64,000 nucleotides of DNA from Candidatus Paracaedibacter acanthamoebae (GCF_000742835.1 NZ_CP008941.1:1913690-1977689), one strand, 5' to 3'; counted from the stretch's first letter, positions 18,688-29,713 are shown. The notes: generated from the sequence alone by a model not told the origin. Numbers and translations: made by a program.

Positions 18688-19153
18688 AATTATAACTCTT
18701 AAAATAAATTAGCTAGAGCTAACTTTTACTAGATAGCCTATTCCCTCAGAAATAAAGCTACTTAAAAACTCAACTTTTAAGCTAAACAAAACAGATAAAA
18801 TGTAACTTATCAGCTAAAAAATTAATAATTTTGCGACATAATTAAGGGCTTTAAAGGGAATATATCTTTTAATTCTTATTTTTAGCTTACTTAAGCCCTA
18901 TCTCTAATTTAGATAGAAGTAATAAGTGTTGTCAAGTCCAACTCTGCGCAAAGTATACTCCAATCAAACATACCGTATGTCTTTTTATTATTCCCCTCTC
19001 TCTGTTCAGAACTTAAAGATCATATAAAACTTTGGTAAAAATAAATTAGACATCTCGAATCACCAAAAAGGTGAAATAGATCTCTTATTCTTTTTTGAAT
19101 TTTACAAAGAAATCCGTTAACCTTAGAACGTCGACACCAACAAAATATCAAAG
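18688..19153. other. Gene-free AT-rich spacer
   Basis: A 466-bp divergent spacer between the secreted Ser/Lys-rich gene and hflX. No frame with protein-like composition, RNA gene or strong hairpin was seen. Promoters for both flanking genes must lie here. Confidence 0.5.
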
Positions 19154-20434
19154 ATGCAGAAAAAACAAACAATTACTTGCGTTTTACACGTTTCACAGCA
19201 AAAAACAGCAGATTATGATCTTAAGGCGGCATTGGAAGAGGCCATTGGTCTCGCCCTTGCCATCGACCTTAAGATAGCTTATTCACAAATTATTCAGCTT
19301 AAAAAAGCAACATCTGCAACCATGATTGGCCAAGGGAATGTTGAAGCTTTGGCTGACATTATCAAAGATAATGACATTGAGTTGGTTGTTTTTGATGGAG
19401 CATTAACCCCCGTCCAACAACGCAATCTTGAAAAAGCATGGAACTGCAAGGTCATTGACCGAACCAGCCTTATCCTTGAAATTTTCGGTGATCGAGCCCG
19501 CACGGCGGAAGGTCGCCTTCAAGTTGAATTAGCAGCCCTCACCTATCAACGCAGCCGTTTGGTGCGCAGTTGGACTCACTTGGAACGCCAACGCGGCGGC
19601 TTCGGATTTACCGGCGGCCCCGGTGAAACCCAGCTAGAGCTTGATCGTCGTATAATTGATGAACGTATTATTCGTATTAAAACCGATCTTGAAAAAACCA
19701 AAAGGACCCGTGGCTTGCATCGATCGGCGCGGGCTGATGTGCCGTACCCTGTCGTCGCTTTAGTAGGCTATACCAACGCGGGTAAATCCACCCTGTTTAA
19801 TAAACTGACTCAAGCCGACGTGTTAGCAAAAGATATGCTCTTTGCCACATTGGATCCAACAATGCGTCAAATTAAACTTCCCAGCGGTCGGACAATTATT
19901 TTATCAGACACAGTTGGTTTTATTTCCCAACTGCCGACCCAACTGGTGGCTGCTTTTCGGGCTACATTAGAAGAAGTTTGTGCGGCTGATTTGATCCTGC
20001 ATGTTCAAGATTGTGCCCATCCCAATGCGACTCACCAGGCTTTAGAGGTTAATAAAGTTCTAACAGAATTGGGCCTAGAAAAGGAACTCGAGGATGGCAC
20101 AACCATTAACGTTCTTAATAAAATAGATCGACTAGAAGTAGGGGATCAAAAAACCCTACAGACACGAACAAATAAAAATGATGTCCTTATTTCTGCCATT
20201 ACCGGGATAGGATTAGATAAATTACTCAACATTATTGATCGTCAACTCAATCGTCATAACAAACTCGTGGAATTAGATCTCCCCCTTGATGCCGGCGAAG
20301 CCTTAGCATGGCTTTATCGTCAAGGCGTCATTATCGCTCGCCATGATACGGATACGGCTGTACAACTAAAGTTACAAATTAGCCCATCGATTATGGCAAA
20401 ATTTAAAGCTCGATTTGAAATTATGCCTCAATAA
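19154..20434 (+). CDS. hflX: GTPase HflX
   Basis: A ribosome-associated GTPase that splits or rescues stalled 70S ribosomes under stress. The 426-residue protein has the HflX N-terminal domain with GFTGGPGETQLELDRR, the family hallmark. The G domain follows with G1 GYTNAGKST (from about residue 205), switch II DTVGFISQLP and NKID. The C terminus is a short alpha/beta tail. No hfq precedes it in the window, unlike many proteobacteria. Confidence 0.96.
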   Translation: MQKKQTITCVLHVSQQKTADYDLKAALEEAIGLALAIDLKIAYSQIIQLKKATSATMIGQGNVEALADIIKDNDIELVVFDGALTPVQQRNLEKAWNCKVIDRTSLILEIFGDRARTAEGRLQVELAALTYQRSRLVRSWTHLERQRGGFGFTGGPGETQLELDRRIIDERIIRIKTDLEKTKRTRGLHRSARADVPYPVVALVGYTNAGKSTLFNKLTQADVLAKDMLFATLDPTMRQIKLPSGRTIILSDTVGFISQLPTQLVAAFRATLEEVCAADLILHVQDCAHPNATHQALEVNKVLTELGLEKELEDGTTINVLNKIDRLEVGDQKTLQTRTNKNDVLISAITGIGLDKLLNIIDRQLNRHNKLVELDLPLDAGEALAWLYRQGVIIARHDTDTAVQLKLQISPSIMAKFKARFEIMPQ

Positions 20435-20532
20435 AAAAATTCCCCTTACCATAGTTCCTTGCTAAAACTCCTAGTTTTTGAATGATGGTCGGTATAGGCT
20501 GAATAAAGCTAAAGAATAGAATTGGATAAAAA

Positions 20533-21189
20533 ATGAGAGATCTTCAGAGCTTACTTGACAAAAATAAAAACTGGGCAGAAAAAATGAAAAAAAGCTGCCC
20601 AACATTTTTTGAGGAGTTAGCCCATCAACAATCCCCTCAATACCTGTGGATTGGATGTTCCGATAGTCGAGTACCTGCCAATCAAATTGTTGATTTGCCC
20701 CCCGGGGAAGTCTTTGTTCACCGTAATGTCGCCAATCTTATTGTGCATTCTGATTTAAATTGCTTATCGGTTATTCAATATGCGGTTGATGTTTTAAAAG
20801 TAAAGCATATTATTGTCTGCGGTCATTATGGCTGTGGGGGAATCTTAGCAACATTAAACAATCAAAAAATGGGGTTAATTGATAACTGGCTGCGGCATGT
20901 TCAAGACACGAAGCAAAAGTTTAAAGATGTCTTTGACAAGTTGAGACCTAAAACCCACTGGGATATTCTTTGTGAACTGAATGTTTTAGAACAAGCCATC
21001 AATGTGGCCCAAACCACCGTTGTTCAAGATGCCTGGAACAGAGGCCAAGATCTTGCCGTCCATGGATGGATCTATAAGCTCCATGATGGGTTAGTACGCG
21101 ATTTAAAAATGGGAATTAGTGATGTCACTGAATTATCAACCCTGTATGCCCAAGCCATTGAAGCTATCCATCATCGGTATAGTGAGTAA
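20533..21189 (+). CDS. can: Beta-class carbonic anhydrase
   Basis: Interconverts CO2 and bicarbonate. The 218-residue protein has all zinc and catalytic residues of the beta class: Cys42, Asp44 and Arg46 in CSDSRVPANQ, and His98 and Cys101 in HYGCGG. The segment VFVHRNVANL is typical. It is cytoplasmic. It follows hflX by about 100 bp and may share its transcript. It supplies bicarbonate for biotin-dependent carboxylases. Confidence 0.96.
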   Translation: MRDLQSLLDKNKNWAEKMKKSCPTFFEELAHQQSPQYLWIGCSDSRVPANQIVDLPPGEVFVHRNVANLIVHSDLNCLSVIQYAVDVLKVKHIIVCGHYGCGGILATLNNQKMGLIDNWLRHVQDTKQKFKDVFDKLRPKTHWDILCELNVLEQAINVAQTTVVQDAWNRGQDLAVHGWIYKLHDGLVRDLKMGISDVTELSTLYAQAIEAIHHRYSE

Positions 21190-21208
21190 GACAGGACAGC
21201 AGCGGTTC

Positions 21209-22213
21209 TTACCCCCCGACATCCCAGCGCTTGGCGATCTGTTTACGCAACCAAACAATCGGTCCGGTATTTAAAAGACTGGTAGAGGATAATTTCCTTG
21301 ATCCCCCATTCAAATCGATGGTCGGTTCAGCACCATACACGGTATACCAAGACTTATTAGAGGAACTACGCCCCGCTTGACGATGGAATCCTATAAAATA
21401 GTTATCTACTTCCTCGTAGCTCAAGACTTTCACCCCTTCTGAATTTTTATGATAAATCAGGCTTAAAAGGGATTGATCAAAGTGATGCCATTTATACTCG
21501 AGGTAATTCGGCATATAGTTATAAGCCGTGGCATTCAAGGCTTGTTCTTCTTGGCAGGCTTCTAACCATTTTTTAATGAAAGAGCGACTGCGAGAGGAAT
21601 TTCTGACCACGACAATGGCGCTCCATATAAGGGGGGCCTGCCGGCAAGCCTCATCTTTACAGTTCAAAAGGTAAAAACTGTCACCTTTAACATAGGCGCC
21701 AGCGCGACGATCTTGGTCCTGGATCAGCATCACATCGCTGTCCCCTAACTTTTCAATAAATTGAGGAATAGGTTTGCGGATTTTAAAGGCTGAATCCATA
21801 TAGACAATGATAGAATCATCCGGAGCACTTTCCATAGTGCGTAAAATGATATAGGGCTTCCACACCCACATCCCTGCCCCAATTTTCTCATTAAAAATAC
21901 TGCGATTCTTTTCAAAAAAATCTTTATCTATATGAGACTTCCGATAATTTAAAATAAAATCAATTCCCTTGTTAACGGCGTATTGACTCACCGCATTCTG
22001 ATTACGGAAATATTGCTCACCCCCCGCTGCATAAGTCACCAAAAAGACAGGCGGCCGACCGGTCGGTTCAGAGGCTTCTAAATCGGGGGCACTATACCGA
22101 TTAACCGGCTGAATAGACATATCGTTCATAAACCCTTGTCGGGCATATTCTAAGATCATCCCTGCCATTAAAGCAATAATAAGATATAGGGAATATTTTA
22201 GAATTCGTCGCAT
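21209..22213 (-). CDS. Membrane-anchored glycosyltransferase-like protein
   Basis: The 334-residue protein has one N-terminal helix (SLYLIIALMAGMILEY), giving a type II topology. The core has GAGMWVWKPYIILRTM followed by SIIVYMDSAFK. This is the pattern of GT-A-like proteins from polysaccharide loci, where a WxWKPy segment precedes a YxDxg metal-binding motif. Further along, YKWHHFDQSLLSLI looks like the acceptor-side region. The acceptor is unknown; a surface glycan is likely. It is convergent with the carbonic anhydrase gene and has no glycan-gene neighbours here. Confidence 0.6.
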   Translation of the reverse strand: MRRILKYSLYLIIALMAGMILEYARQGFMNDMSIQPVNRYSAPDLEASEPTGRPPVFLVTYAAGGEQYFRNQNAVSQYAVNKGIDFILNYRKSHIDKDFFEKNRSIFNEKIGAGMWVWKPYIILRTMESAPDDSIIVYMDSAFKIRKPIPQFIEKLGDSDVMLIQDQDRRAGAYVKGDSFYLLNCKDEACRQAPLIWSAIVVVRNSSRSRSFIKKWLEACQEEQALNATAYNYMPNYLEYKWHHFDQSLLSLIYHKNSEGVKVLSYEEVDNYFIGFHRQAGRSSSNKSWYTVYGAEPTIDLNGGSRKLSSTSLLNTGPIVWLRKQIAKRWDVGG

Positions 22214-22451
22214 CAGCTAACTCAAAATAATTTTACTTAAATTCAATGTATCAGATATGGATAATTTTATCAAAGCGATGTATCCCTGTGGACAGGTGGC
22301 TTTAAAGATCTTCCTCCTTGGTGAAAAGATTTTGGAATTAGGCAGGCGATGGAAACAGCCTTGGACACTTAAAGTGCCAGCCTAAAAAACTGGTTTTTGG
22401 TTAAAGATGAGTATATGATGACACCAAATGTCCCTAAGATGGTGATCAACG
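22214..22451. other. Upstream region of glyA
   Basis: A 238-bp divergent spacer with a short GC-richer stretch (22330-22395) that includes a small CACTT/AAGTG dyad. I considered a riboswitch for glyA but found no match to the conserved cores I know. Confidence 0.3.
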
Positions 22452-23711
22452 ATGATAAATCAACTTTCTCATACTGATATAGAGCTTGCCACAGCCCTTC
22501 AAAAAGAATTAGAACGGCAACAAAATCAAATTGAACTTATTGCCTCAGAAAATATAGTTTCAACAGCCATTCTCGAAGCCCAAGGCAGCATTATGACCAA
22601 CAAATATGCCGAAGGATATGCCGGGCGCCGTTATTATGGGGGATGTGAGTATGTTGATATTGCCGAAATCCTTGCCATTAATCGCGTCAAGGAACTTTTT
22701 GGCTGTGGCTTTGCCAATGTGCAATCTCACTCAGGCGCTCAAGCCAATCAAGCCGTCTTTATGGCCTTACTGCAACCCGGTGACACCTTTTTGGGCTTAT
22801 CCTTGGATGCCGGTGGCCATTTAACCCATGGATCTCCGGTGAATCAGTCCGGTAAATGGTTTAATGCTGTCAATTATGGCATCCATTCTGAAACCCACTT
22901 GATTGATTATGATGAAGTAGAACGCCTCGCTCATGAGCATAAACCCAAGCTCATTATTGCAGGGGGGTCAGCTTACCCTCGGAAAATTGACTTTGCTCGC
23001 TTTAGAGCGATTGCAGATGCCGTCGGCGCCTATTTCATGGTTGATATGGCCCACTTTGCTGGGTTAGTAGCGGGCGGCGTTTATCCAAGCCCGATTCCGC
23101 ATGCACATGTGATCACCTCAACCACGCACAAAACACTACGGGGTCCGCGCGGTGGTATTGTGCTAACCAATCATGAAGATATCGCTAAGAAAATTAACTC
23201 GGCTGTTTTTCCGGGCTTGCAGGGAGGACCTCTCATGCATGTGATCGCCGCCAAAGCTGTAGCTTTTGGTGAAGCCTTAAAACCAGAGTTTAAAGTTTAT
23301 GCTCAGCAAGTTGTTAGCAATGCCCAGACTTTGGCCAACACGCTTCTTAACCATGGATTTGATCTAGTCTCAGGGGGTACTGATTCTCACTTAATGCTGG
23401 TTGATCTCACGAAAAAGAAGGTTAATGGTAAAGATACTTGTCACGCATTAGAAGAGGTCAATATTACCTGTAATAAAAACGGCATTCCCCATGACCCCTT
23501 ACCGCCGATGATAACCTCTGGGATACGCTTGGGATCACCTGCGGCAACCACGCGCGGCTTTAAGGAACAAGACTTTACTCAAATTGGTCATTGGATCGCC
23601 GAAGTTACCGATGACTTAGCAAAGGGCAAAGAACCTAATCCAAAGATAAAGGAAGCGGCTGTGTCCCTGTGCGCCGCCTATCCAATTTACCCAGGCTTGA
23701 GGTATGCTTAA
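22452..23711 (+). CDS. glyA: Serine hydroxymethyltransferase
   Basis: A PLP enzyme converting serine and tetrahydrofolate to glycine and 5,10-methylene-THF. This supplies one-carbon units and the glycine needed by the ALA synthase encoded at 31.7-32.9 kb. The 419-residue protein has the PLP-lysine motif [13 protein letters not shown] (Lys227), [12 protein letters not shown] and the N-terminal IELIASEN. Its stop overlaps the nrdR start by one base (TAATG), so the two are translationally coupled. Confidence 0.98.
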   Translation: MINQLSHTDIELATALQKELERQQNQIELIASENIVSTAILEAQGSIMTNKYAEGYAGRRYYGGCEYVDIAEILAINRVKELFGCGFANVQSHSGAQANQAVFMALLQPGDTFLGLSLDAGGHLTHGSPVNQSGKWFNAVNYGIHSETHLIDYDEVERLAHEHKPKLIIAGGSAYPRKIDFARFRAIADAVGAYFMVDMAHFAGLVAGGVYPSPIPHAHVITSTTHKTLRGPRGGIVLTNHEDIAKKINSAVFPGLQGGPLMHVIAAKAVAFGEALKPEFKVYAQQVVSNAQTLANTLLNHGFDLVSGGTDSHLMLVDLTKKKVNGKDTCHALEEVNITCNKNGIPHDPLPPMITSGIRLGSPAATTRGFKEQDFTQIGHWIAEVTDDLAKGKEPNPKIKEAAVSLCAAYPIYPGLRYA

Positions 23712-24196
23712 TGCGGTGCCCTTTTTGTGGTCATAGCGATACAGCGGTCAAAGATTCTCGCAACACGGACGATCAATCGGCGATCCGCCGCCGCCGTTTT
23801 TGTCAAGAATGCGGCAGCCGCTTTACCACCTTTGAGCGCATTCAACTCCGGGATCTTATGGTCATCAAAAAGGATGGCAACCGTGTTCCTTTTGATCGAG
23901 ATAAACTAGCCCGATCCATTGTGATGGCTTTACACAAACGCCCCGTTCCAGCAGAACGCATCGAGCGCGTCATTTCAAGTATTGTTCGTCAATTAGAGAC
24001 AAGTGGAGAGATAGAAGTTCCAACGCCTACTATTGGATCCATGGTTATGGAAGCTTTAATTAATCTTGATACCGTGGCGTATATTAGATTTGCCAGTATT
24101 TATCATGAATTCAATGATGTGACGGACTTCGTTGAATTTATTTCCAACATGACAGACGCCGCTCAAAATCGGCCCCTACTCCAAGAAATACAATGA
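23711..24196 (+). CDS. nrdR: Transcriptional repressor NrdR
   Basis: Zinc-ribbon/ATP-cone repressor of ribonucleotide reductase genes. The 161-residue protein begins MRCPFCG. Zinc cysteines are Cys3, Cys6, Cys31 and Cys34 ([14 protein letters not shown]). The ATP cone follows ([20 protein letters not shown]). A longer in-frame start at 23669 would read inside glyA; the ATG overlapping the glyA stop is the natural one. The glyA-nrdR order is conserved in many bacteria. The next ABC-F gene overlaps by four bases. Confidence 0.97.
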   Translation: MRCPFCGHSDTAVKDSRNTDDQSAIRRRRFCQECGSRFTTFERIQLRDLMVIKKDGNRVPFDRDKLARSIVMALHKRPVPAERIERVISSIVRQLETSGEIEVPTPTIGSMVMEALINLDTVAYIRFASIYHEFNDVTDFVEFISNMTDAAQNRPLLQEIQ

Positions 24197-25971
24197 GTCA
24201 ACCTCCTCTCTATTCTATCCGTGACATGGTATTGTCGTTTGGTGGCAAACCACTTTTTGATGGCTTGTCATTGCAAATAGGCCCCCGTGATCGCATTTGC
24301 CTGGTCGGGCGCAATGGCTGTGGCAAATCGACTCTGCTGAAAATTATTGCGGGTCAGATTGAAACGGATGCGGGCGACTATTTCATCCAACCTGGAACAA
24401 CCATTGCCTATTTACCCCAGGACGCTACTTTACCGTCTGATGTAACCATTTTAGACCACATCATGGATTATACAGGCAAGGCCCATTTTGAAGTTGAGGC
24501 AGTTTTACACCAAGTAGAGATGGATCCAAATCGTCTGATGACCAATCTATCCGGCGGTGAAAAAAGACGCATTGTAATCGCGCGGGCTTTGGTGATGGAC
24601 CCTGATATCCTTTTACTGGATGAGCCAACCAACCATCTCGATATCCCCGCCATCGAATGGTTAGAAGAAACTCTGAAGTCATTCCGAGGCGCCTTCGTTG
24701 TTATCAGCCATGATCGTAGTTTTCTGAAACGGGTTTCCAATACAACGTGGTGGATCGATCGGGGTATCCTTTTGGCCAACGATAAGGGATATGATGACTT
24801 TGATCGATGGACAGAAGCCGTCTTACTGGATGAAGAACGCAAACTAACAAAGTTAAATGCGAAACTACGTCTGGAGGAAGATTGGGTTCATCGGGGGGTG
24901 ACCGCCCGACGCAAGCGCAATCAAGGCCGCCTGCGGCACGTCATCGCCATGCGGGAAGAAAAACGCAGTCGCCTTCTCAATCGTCCCAAAGCCGCTAGCC
25001 TGGGGGCTGTGGGCGGTGATATTTCGAGTAAACTCGTCATTGAATGCCATAATTTAACGAAATATTTTGGCGATAAATGTATTGTCAAAGGCTTTTCAAC
25101 AATCATCCAACGAGGCGATCGGATTGGTATTGTCGGCGCTAATGGCGCTGGAAAAACAACCCTGCTCAAATTATTGCTTAAGGAAATTCGGGCGGATGAA
25201 GGTCGTTGTCATGTGGGAGCCAGTGTGGATTTGATCTATCTGGATCAAATGCGGGATGCGCTCGACAGCAGTGAAACATTGTGGGAAAATTTATGTCCTG
25301 GTGGCGGTGACCACGTCACAGTTCAAGGCAAACCCCGCCATATCATGGCTTACCTGAAAGATTTCTTATTTGATAGCAAGCAAGCCCGCAGCCCCGTGTC
25401 TATTTTATCCGGAGGTGAGAAAAATCGATTGGCCCTCGCTAAAGCCTTTACGCAGCCTGGGAATTTGTTAGTTCTAGACGAACCGACCAATGATCTTGAT
25501 ATGGATACCCTCGACTTATTACAAGAGTTACTTTATGAGTTTGAAGGAACCTTGATCATCGTCAGCCATGACCGTGACTTTTTAGATCGTCTGGCGACAT
25601 CTGTTATTGCTGTCGAAGGAAACGGCGAGGTTGTGGAATATGCCGGCGGTTATTCAGATTATCTGGCCAAGCGTAAGCCAAAAATTGATCCTATTGCCAC
25701 CAAAGAAAAAACTGAAGTCGCTCAACTTAAACAACGGTCTGAACGTAAATTTAGTTATAATGAAAAACGAGAATTTGATTTACTCCCCGGCATCATTGCT
25801 GACTTAGAAAAAGAAATACACCTTATTGAAAACAAACTAGAAGATCCTTTATTTTATCAAAACCATCCTCAAGAATTTACCACCTTGTCTGCCCGCTTAG
25901 AAAAAGCAAAAACAGAATTAGATATTGCTGAGCTAAAATGGCTCGAACTCAGTGAAAAAATTGAGGGTTAG
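24193..25971 (+). CDS. uup: ABC-F family ATPase, Uup-like
   Basis: A soluble tandem ATPase without membrane segments. Two ABC domains are present: Walker [10 protein letters not shown] with LSGGEKRR in the first, GANGAGKTT with [15 protein letters not shown] in the second, each ending in LDEPTN. The linker is Arg/Lys-rich and the last 80 residues form a coiled coil, as in Uup. ABC-F proteins act on ribosomes; Uup has also been linked to branched DNA intermediates. The 592 residues fit. The start overlaps the nrdR stop. Confidence 0.93.
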   Translation: MSQPPLYSIRDMVLSFGGKPLFDGLSLQIGPRDRICLVGRNGCGKSTLLKIIAGQIETDAGDYFIQPGTTIAYLPQDATLPSDVTILDHIMDYTGKAHFEVEAVLHQVEMDPNRLMTNLSGGEKRRIVIARALVMDPDILLLDEPTNHLDIPAIEWLEETLKSFRGAFVVISHDRSFLKRVSNTTWWIDRGILLANDKGYDDFDRWTEAVLLDEERKLTKLNAKLRLEEDWVHRGVTARRKRNQGRLRHVIAMREEKRSRLLNRPKAASLGAVGGDISSKLVIECHNLTKYFGDKCIVKGFSTIIQRGDRIGIVGANGAGKTTLLKLLLKEIRADEGRCHVGASVDLIYLDQMRDALDSSETLWENLCPGGGDHVTVQGKPRHIMAYLKDFLFDSKQARSPVSILSGGEKNRLALAKAFTQPGNLLVLDEPTNDLDMDTLDLLQELLYEFEGTLIIVSHDRDFLDRLATSVIAVEGNGEVVEYAGGYSDYLAKRKPKIDPIATKEKTEVAQLKQRSERKFSYNEKREFDLLPGIIADLEKEIHLIENKLEDPLFYQNHPQEFTTLSARLEKAKTELDIAELKWLELSEKIEG

Positions 25972-25996
25972 GTTTTTAGAAAGCAACTTATTAAAC

Positions 25997-26158
25997 CTAA
26001 GGATGAGAGGCCCAGATATCGAGACTTAGAATGTTAGGCAAGGCGCGTTCAAACTTACAGGATGCCTTTTGACTTGCATGAACAACCAACCCTTGGGCTA
26101 TTGATAGGGAAATCATTAGCATAATAAAGAAAAAACGGGTTTTAACAAAGTCACTCAT
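25997..26158 (-). CDS. Small exported peptide, 53 residues
   Basis: A short frame with an excellent AGGAGG box six bases before the ATG at 26158. The product begins MSDFVKTRFFFIMLMISLSI, a clear signal peptide with likely cleavage after VVHA. That leaves a mature peptide of about 27 residues with one Cys and a Trp near the end. No family is recognised. It is convergent with uup, and about 200 bp of non-coding sequence lies upstream. The Shine-Dalgarno box and signal peptide argue that it is real. Confidence 0.6.
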   Translation of the reverse strand: MSDFVKTRFFFIMLMISLSIAQGLVVHASQKASCKFERALPNILSLDIWASHP

Positions 26159-26322
26159 CCATGGCCTCCTCTAATTGTAAAAATAAATCAGATCGACATT
26201 ATCTTGATAAACACGGTTTAGTATCCCCCTTGCCCCCAAGAATTCCCGAGTTCTCAAGCATAGTGTAGGAACAAATAGACCTTTTTCGACCCTGATATAT
26301 TTTTAGAATGAAGCTGATATGG

Positions 26323-26360
26323 TTAATAAATCCTTAACTCTATGGTTAAGGATTTATTAA
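26323..26360 (-). terminator. Long perfect inverted repeat after the htpX-rpe operon
   Basis: TTAATAAATCCTTAAC (26323-26338) and its exact reverse complement (26345-26360) form a 16-bp stem with a six-base loop, three bases beyond the stop of the heparinase-family gene. There is no long T run, so it may be a terminator or an mRNA 3'-end stabiliser. Confidence 0.7.
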
Positions 26361-26363
26361 TGA

Positions 26364-27935
26364 TTAATCGCCCCAGAAAGCCCAACGAATCTTCTTAGTT
26401 TTATTAGCTTTGAGGTGCCCCATGACAAGGAGCATTTGGGCGGGATAGCTAGTATCTAATTGCTCAATATGCATATCTGTACAGTTGCTCATAAAGGCCC
26501 AGCGTTGACCATCAGGTGTCTCTATATATATTTTTTTACCATGATGCGTAACGCGCAAATCAGGATGGAAAACAAACCGCAAAGCAAACATGGCGGGTAA
26601 GTGAGATAAAACGACTTCTTCGCCTCTGAAATCTAATTCTTTGTTATTTAAATAAAGGCTGCGGGCTTGAGCAAAGCTCCAGGTTGGGTGGTGACTTTGA
26701 TAGTCCCCTTCAATTAACGCTCCCTCAATATGGGTTTTATTGCGAACCTGCAAATGACCGTGGGACGATTTTAAAGCTTGTGCATATAAGCCGCGATCAG
26801 ACTGCAATACCACATCCGCGTAGGTGATAATCCGACGTTTTGCAGAACTCCATTCAAAATTAAATATTCCCGTTCCTTCTTCGATATTATTGCAGGGAGA
26901 GCGCAATAAGGTGGGGGTTTTATTGAACAAGATTAACCCTGTTTTTGCGGTGGCCCGTTCATAACCCATTTCATTGGCCTGTTGAGGCGGCCTGCCTCGC
27001 ACATCCGACAACGTTAAAACCATATCAACTAAATTAGGACTAATTTTCTGATAGGGGCCAAAACAAGCAATTCCTCCATCCGTGTGACGGAACAATCGCA
27101 CTAAAGGAGCCATTATTTGGATCGCATGATTGACAGAGTTAGGTAAGGTAATACCTGCCTGGCGCAATAGGGCTTTCAGATCAATGAGCAAACGCAAAAC
27201 CATAAGTTGCAGAATCGGGGAACGGCTACAGTGTCCTCCGTCAGCAAAAATTTGCCTACTCACCAGCTTATCAAGATGGTTCAATAGACCTGGAAGTCTA
27301 TGTTTCTCATGCTCTAAACAGATAATGACATGAATCAATCCGTGCAAGGCATAAAGTTTCTGGGCCGAGGTAGGCGCATCCATCCAGCATCGGCTTAAAT
27401 GACGGGCTTGGCGATAGAGACTTTTAAAAAATTGATAGCGGAAAGCCTCATCCGCACTGGCGCAAAAGAAGTCATAAAGGCCAATCCAATTGCTAAGACG
27501 ATTCCCAATAATATCAGGACGCCAAGCCAAGGTTTGCCAATTCTGATTGCGATCAATCCAATTGAGGATCAATTGACGCGCTGTGCGGCGGGCAATATTC
27601 TCGCCATGCGCCCGCAAATTGCGCAACCATTCAAAACTATGGAGTTCAGCCAAGGCTGCATTAGACAAATGCTTGGGATACCATAAATGCTGAAGCAGAG
27701 TAGATTCGCTGCCTAAAACAAATTTACCTTCGATAATTTGCCGTCCTTCAGTCAAACTTCCCGGCCAAGAATCCGATGGGATTAACTTAAGGTTCGGTGT
27801 GCCGCGCCCACTCAAACTAAGGGAATATAAAGGGTTATTCTGCCAAACCAAGCGAATTTTTTGATTCACAGCATGCAACACAGATGTTTTCTCAGGATCT
27901 ACAGGCCATTGCTGAAGATGAAGATAAGCGCTCAT
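26364..27935 (-). CDS. Heparinase II/III family protein
   Basis: The 523-residue protein fits the alphaproteobacterial heparinase II/III-like family: an N-terminal alpha-toroid (SFEWLRNLRAHGENIARR, LAWRPDIIGNRLSNWI) followed by a beta-sandwich C-terminal part (HHPTWSFAQARSLYL). No signal peptide is visible, as is usual for this subfamily. Classical members are polysaccharide lyases, but the substrate of this subgroup is unknown. Its ATG overlaps the rpe stop by four bases. Linkage to rpe and htpX is common in alphaproteobacteria. Confidence 0.85.
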   Translation of the reverse strand: MSAYLHLQQWPVDPEKTSVLHAVNQKIRLVWQNNPLYSLSLSGRGTPNLKLIPSDSWPGSLTEGRQIIEGKFVLGSESTLLQHLWYPKHLSNAALAELHSFEWLRNLRAHGENIARRTARQLILNWIDRNQNWQTLAWRPDIIGNRLSNWIGLYDFFCASADEAFRYQFFKSLYRQARHLSRCWMDAPTSAQKLYALHGLIHVIICLEHEKHRLPGLLNHLDKLVSRQIFADGGHCSRSPILQLMVLRLLIDLKALLRQAGITLPNSVNHAIQIMAPLVRLFRHTDGGIACFGPYQKISPNLVDMVLTLSDVRGRPPQQANEMGYERATAKTGLILFNKTPTLLRSPCNNIEEGTGIFNFEWSSAKRRIITYADVVLQSDRGLYAQALKSSHGHLQVRNKTHIEGALIEGDYQSHHPTWSFAQARSLYLNNKELDFRGEEVVLSHLPAMFALRFVFHPDLRVTHHGKKIYIETPDGQRWAFMSNCTDMHIEQLDTSYPAQMLLVMGHLKANKTKKIRWAFWGD

Positions 27936-28600
27936 GGTCTGTCCCCCCGCAACTGAGCAATAGTTGCCGCATAGTCGTTATCCTTTGTCGCAAAAATAGC
28001 AGCCCCCGCGACCAAGGCAGTTGCCCCCGCCTCAATCGCTTGTTTTGCTGTCTCAGCATTAATCCCGCCATCAACCTCAAGTTCAATATCGCGGCCACTG
28101 TGATCGATTAATCGGCGAACTTGACGAATTTTATCCGTCATCTCAGAAATATAACTTTGTCCTCCAAAGCCTGGATTGACCGTCATAATTAAAATAAGAT
28201 CAATAAAGGGAAGTAAGGGTTCAATCGATGAGGCTGGAACACCTGGATTAAGGGCCACCCCCGCCTTTACCCCATAGCTTCTAATTTCACCAAGCAGGCG
28301 ATGAGTATGCACATCCGCATCTGGATGAATGGTTATAATGCTTGCTCCCGCCTGTGCAAAGGCTTTGAGATGAGGTTGGGCCGGTGTGATCATTAAATGG
28401 ACATCCAGGGGTAAGTCCGTTACTCGCCGTAAGGCTGCCACCAAATTTGGTCCATAGGTGATATTGGGGACATAACGTCCATCCATAACATCCACATGAA
28501 GCCCGTCGGCACCCGACTGAGCCACGCTTGTAACCTCGTCGCCTAAATTCAAAATATCCGCCGATAAAATAGAAGGTGAAATTTTAATTGATGACATCAT
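27932..28600 (-). CDS. rpe: Ribulose-phosphate 3-epimerase
   Basis: Interconverts ribulose-5-P and xylulose-5-P in the pentose phosphate pathway. The TIM-barrel motifs are present: [19 protein letters not shown], the metal-site [26 protein letters not shown] and EVDGGIN. The ATG at 28600 overlaps the htpX stop (ATGA), which decides between three closely spaced ATGs. It overlaps the heparinase-family gene by four bases at its end, so the three genes form one coupled operon. Confidence 0.96.
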   Translation of the reverse strand: MMSSIKISPSILSADILNLGDEVTSVAQSGADGLHVDVMDGRYVPNITYGPNLVAALRRVTDLPLDVHLMITPAQPHLKAFAQAGASIITIHPDADVHTHRLLGEIRSYGVKAGVALNPGVPASSIEPLLPFIDLILIMTVNPGFGGQSYISEMTDKIRQVRRLIDHSGRDIELEVDGGINAETAKQAIEAGATALVAGAAIFATKDNDYAATIAQLRGDRP

Positions 28601-29490
28601 CCCCATGGTCCTCGGCGTCTGATAATTGTTTGATTACTCTGCTCTTGCGCTAGGGCTGCTAATCGGCGCACACGATTTTCAGTTTTCGGATGGGTTGAAA
28701 AGAGATTATCAACACCCCCTGCACTGAGGGGATTAATAATGAACATATGCGCCGTCGCAGGATTTTCTTCCGCCACCTGATTATCAACCCGGTGAGCAGC
28801 GGCGTCAATTTGTTCTAGAGCTCCAGCGAGGGCCATCGGATCCCCAGAAATTTTTGATCCCAGTTCATCGGCCGAATATTCCCGAGTTCGAGAAATTGCC
28901 ATTTGTACTAGCATTGCTGCCAACGGCGCCAGCACCATTACCACGAGATGCACGATAATGCCGTGCGACCGTTGCTCTCCTTCTCGATGATGCCCGCCAA
29001 ATAAAAATGGCAATTGGGCCAAATAACCGATGGCACCCGCAAGCGTTGCAGTAAGCGTCATGGTCAGCGTATCACGATTGGCAATGTGAGCCAACTCATG
29101 CGCCATAACACCCGAAATCTGACGCGAGTCCAGAAGCTGCAGCAAGCCTGTTGTCGCCGCTACAGCAGCATTCTGAGGATTACGCCCCGTTGCAAAGGCA
29201 TTCGGTTGAGGAGAATCAATGATATAAACCCGCGGCATGGGTAAGTTGGCCTGTTGCGCCAACGTCTGAACAATTCGATAAAAATCCGGTTGTGCGTGAG
29301 GAGCAACCTCTTGAGCATTGTACAGTCGCAAAACAATTTTATCCGAATTCCAGTAAGCATAAAAATTGAGAGCGCCAGCCAGCAAAAAAGCCATTAAGGC
29401 ACCCTGCGAGCCACCTATTAAATGGCCAACCCCAACAAAAAGTGCAGCAATAACTGCAATCAGAATAAACGTTCTCGTATGATTATGCAT
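28597..29490 (-). CDS. htpX: Membrane zinc metalloprotease HtpX
   Basis: An inner-membrane M48 protease that degrades misfolded membrane proteins. The 297-residue protein has two N-terminal helices, the zinc site HELAH (131-135) in [13 protein letters not shown], two more helices, and the third ligand region [22 protein letters not shown] is typical of HtpX. It is the first gene of the htpX-rpe-heparinase run and divergent from sdhAF4, an arrangement seen in alphaproteobacteria. Confidence 0.97.
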   Translation of the reverse strand: MHNHTRTFILIAVIAALFVGVGHLIGGSQGALMAFLLAGALNFYAYWNSDKIVLRLYNAQEVAPHAQPDFYRIVQTLAQQANLPMPRVYIIDSPQPNAFATGRNPQNAAVAATTGLLQLLDSRQISGVMAHELAHIANRDTLTMTLTATLAGAIGYLAQLPFLFGGHHREGEQRSHGIIVHLVVMVLAPLAAMLVQMAISRTREYSADELGSKISGDPMALAGALEQIDAAAHRVDNQVAEENPATAHMFIINPLSAGGVDNLFSTHPKTENRVRRLAALAQEQSNQTIIRRRGPWG

Positions 29491-29572
29491 TTTGTGCCTG
29501 GATGTCTCTCAAAAACAGGAATATACTTTTAAATTAGAATAGCAAATATTTCACGAAATGTTAAGGATTCCC

Positions 29573-29713
29573 ATGCCTGAGACGAAGGTTAATGCCCCAG
29601 AAAATAAAAATCCAGAATCGGATCAACAGTCCTCGGAAGAAGCAACTACAGAAAACACCTCACCGACGAGGTTTGGCGATTGGGAAAAGAATGGACGTTG
29701 CATTGATTTCTGA
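29573..29713 (+). CDS. sdhAF4: Succinate dehydrogenase assembly factor 4 homologue (DUF1674)
   Basis: A 46-residue frame starting at the ATG at 29573. The first 30 residues are hydrophilic and disordered; the end is TRFGDWEKNGRCIDF, the invariant C-terminal signature of DUF1674/SdhAF4. This factor binds flavinylated SdhA and helps assemble complex II. It lies upstream of ccmA, whose start overlaps it by about 23 bases in another frame. DUF1674 genes sit beside htpX in many alphaproteobacteria, which supports the call. It is easily missed because it is short. Confidence 0.88.
   Translation: MPETKVNAPENKNPESDQQSSEEATTENTSPTRFGDWEKNGRCIDF

Noticed and set aside
22260..22451. Possible riboswitch upstream of glyA
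   Set aside because: A small GC-richer patch with a short dyad is present, but no conserved core of the glycine, SAM-II or THF riboswitches could be found.
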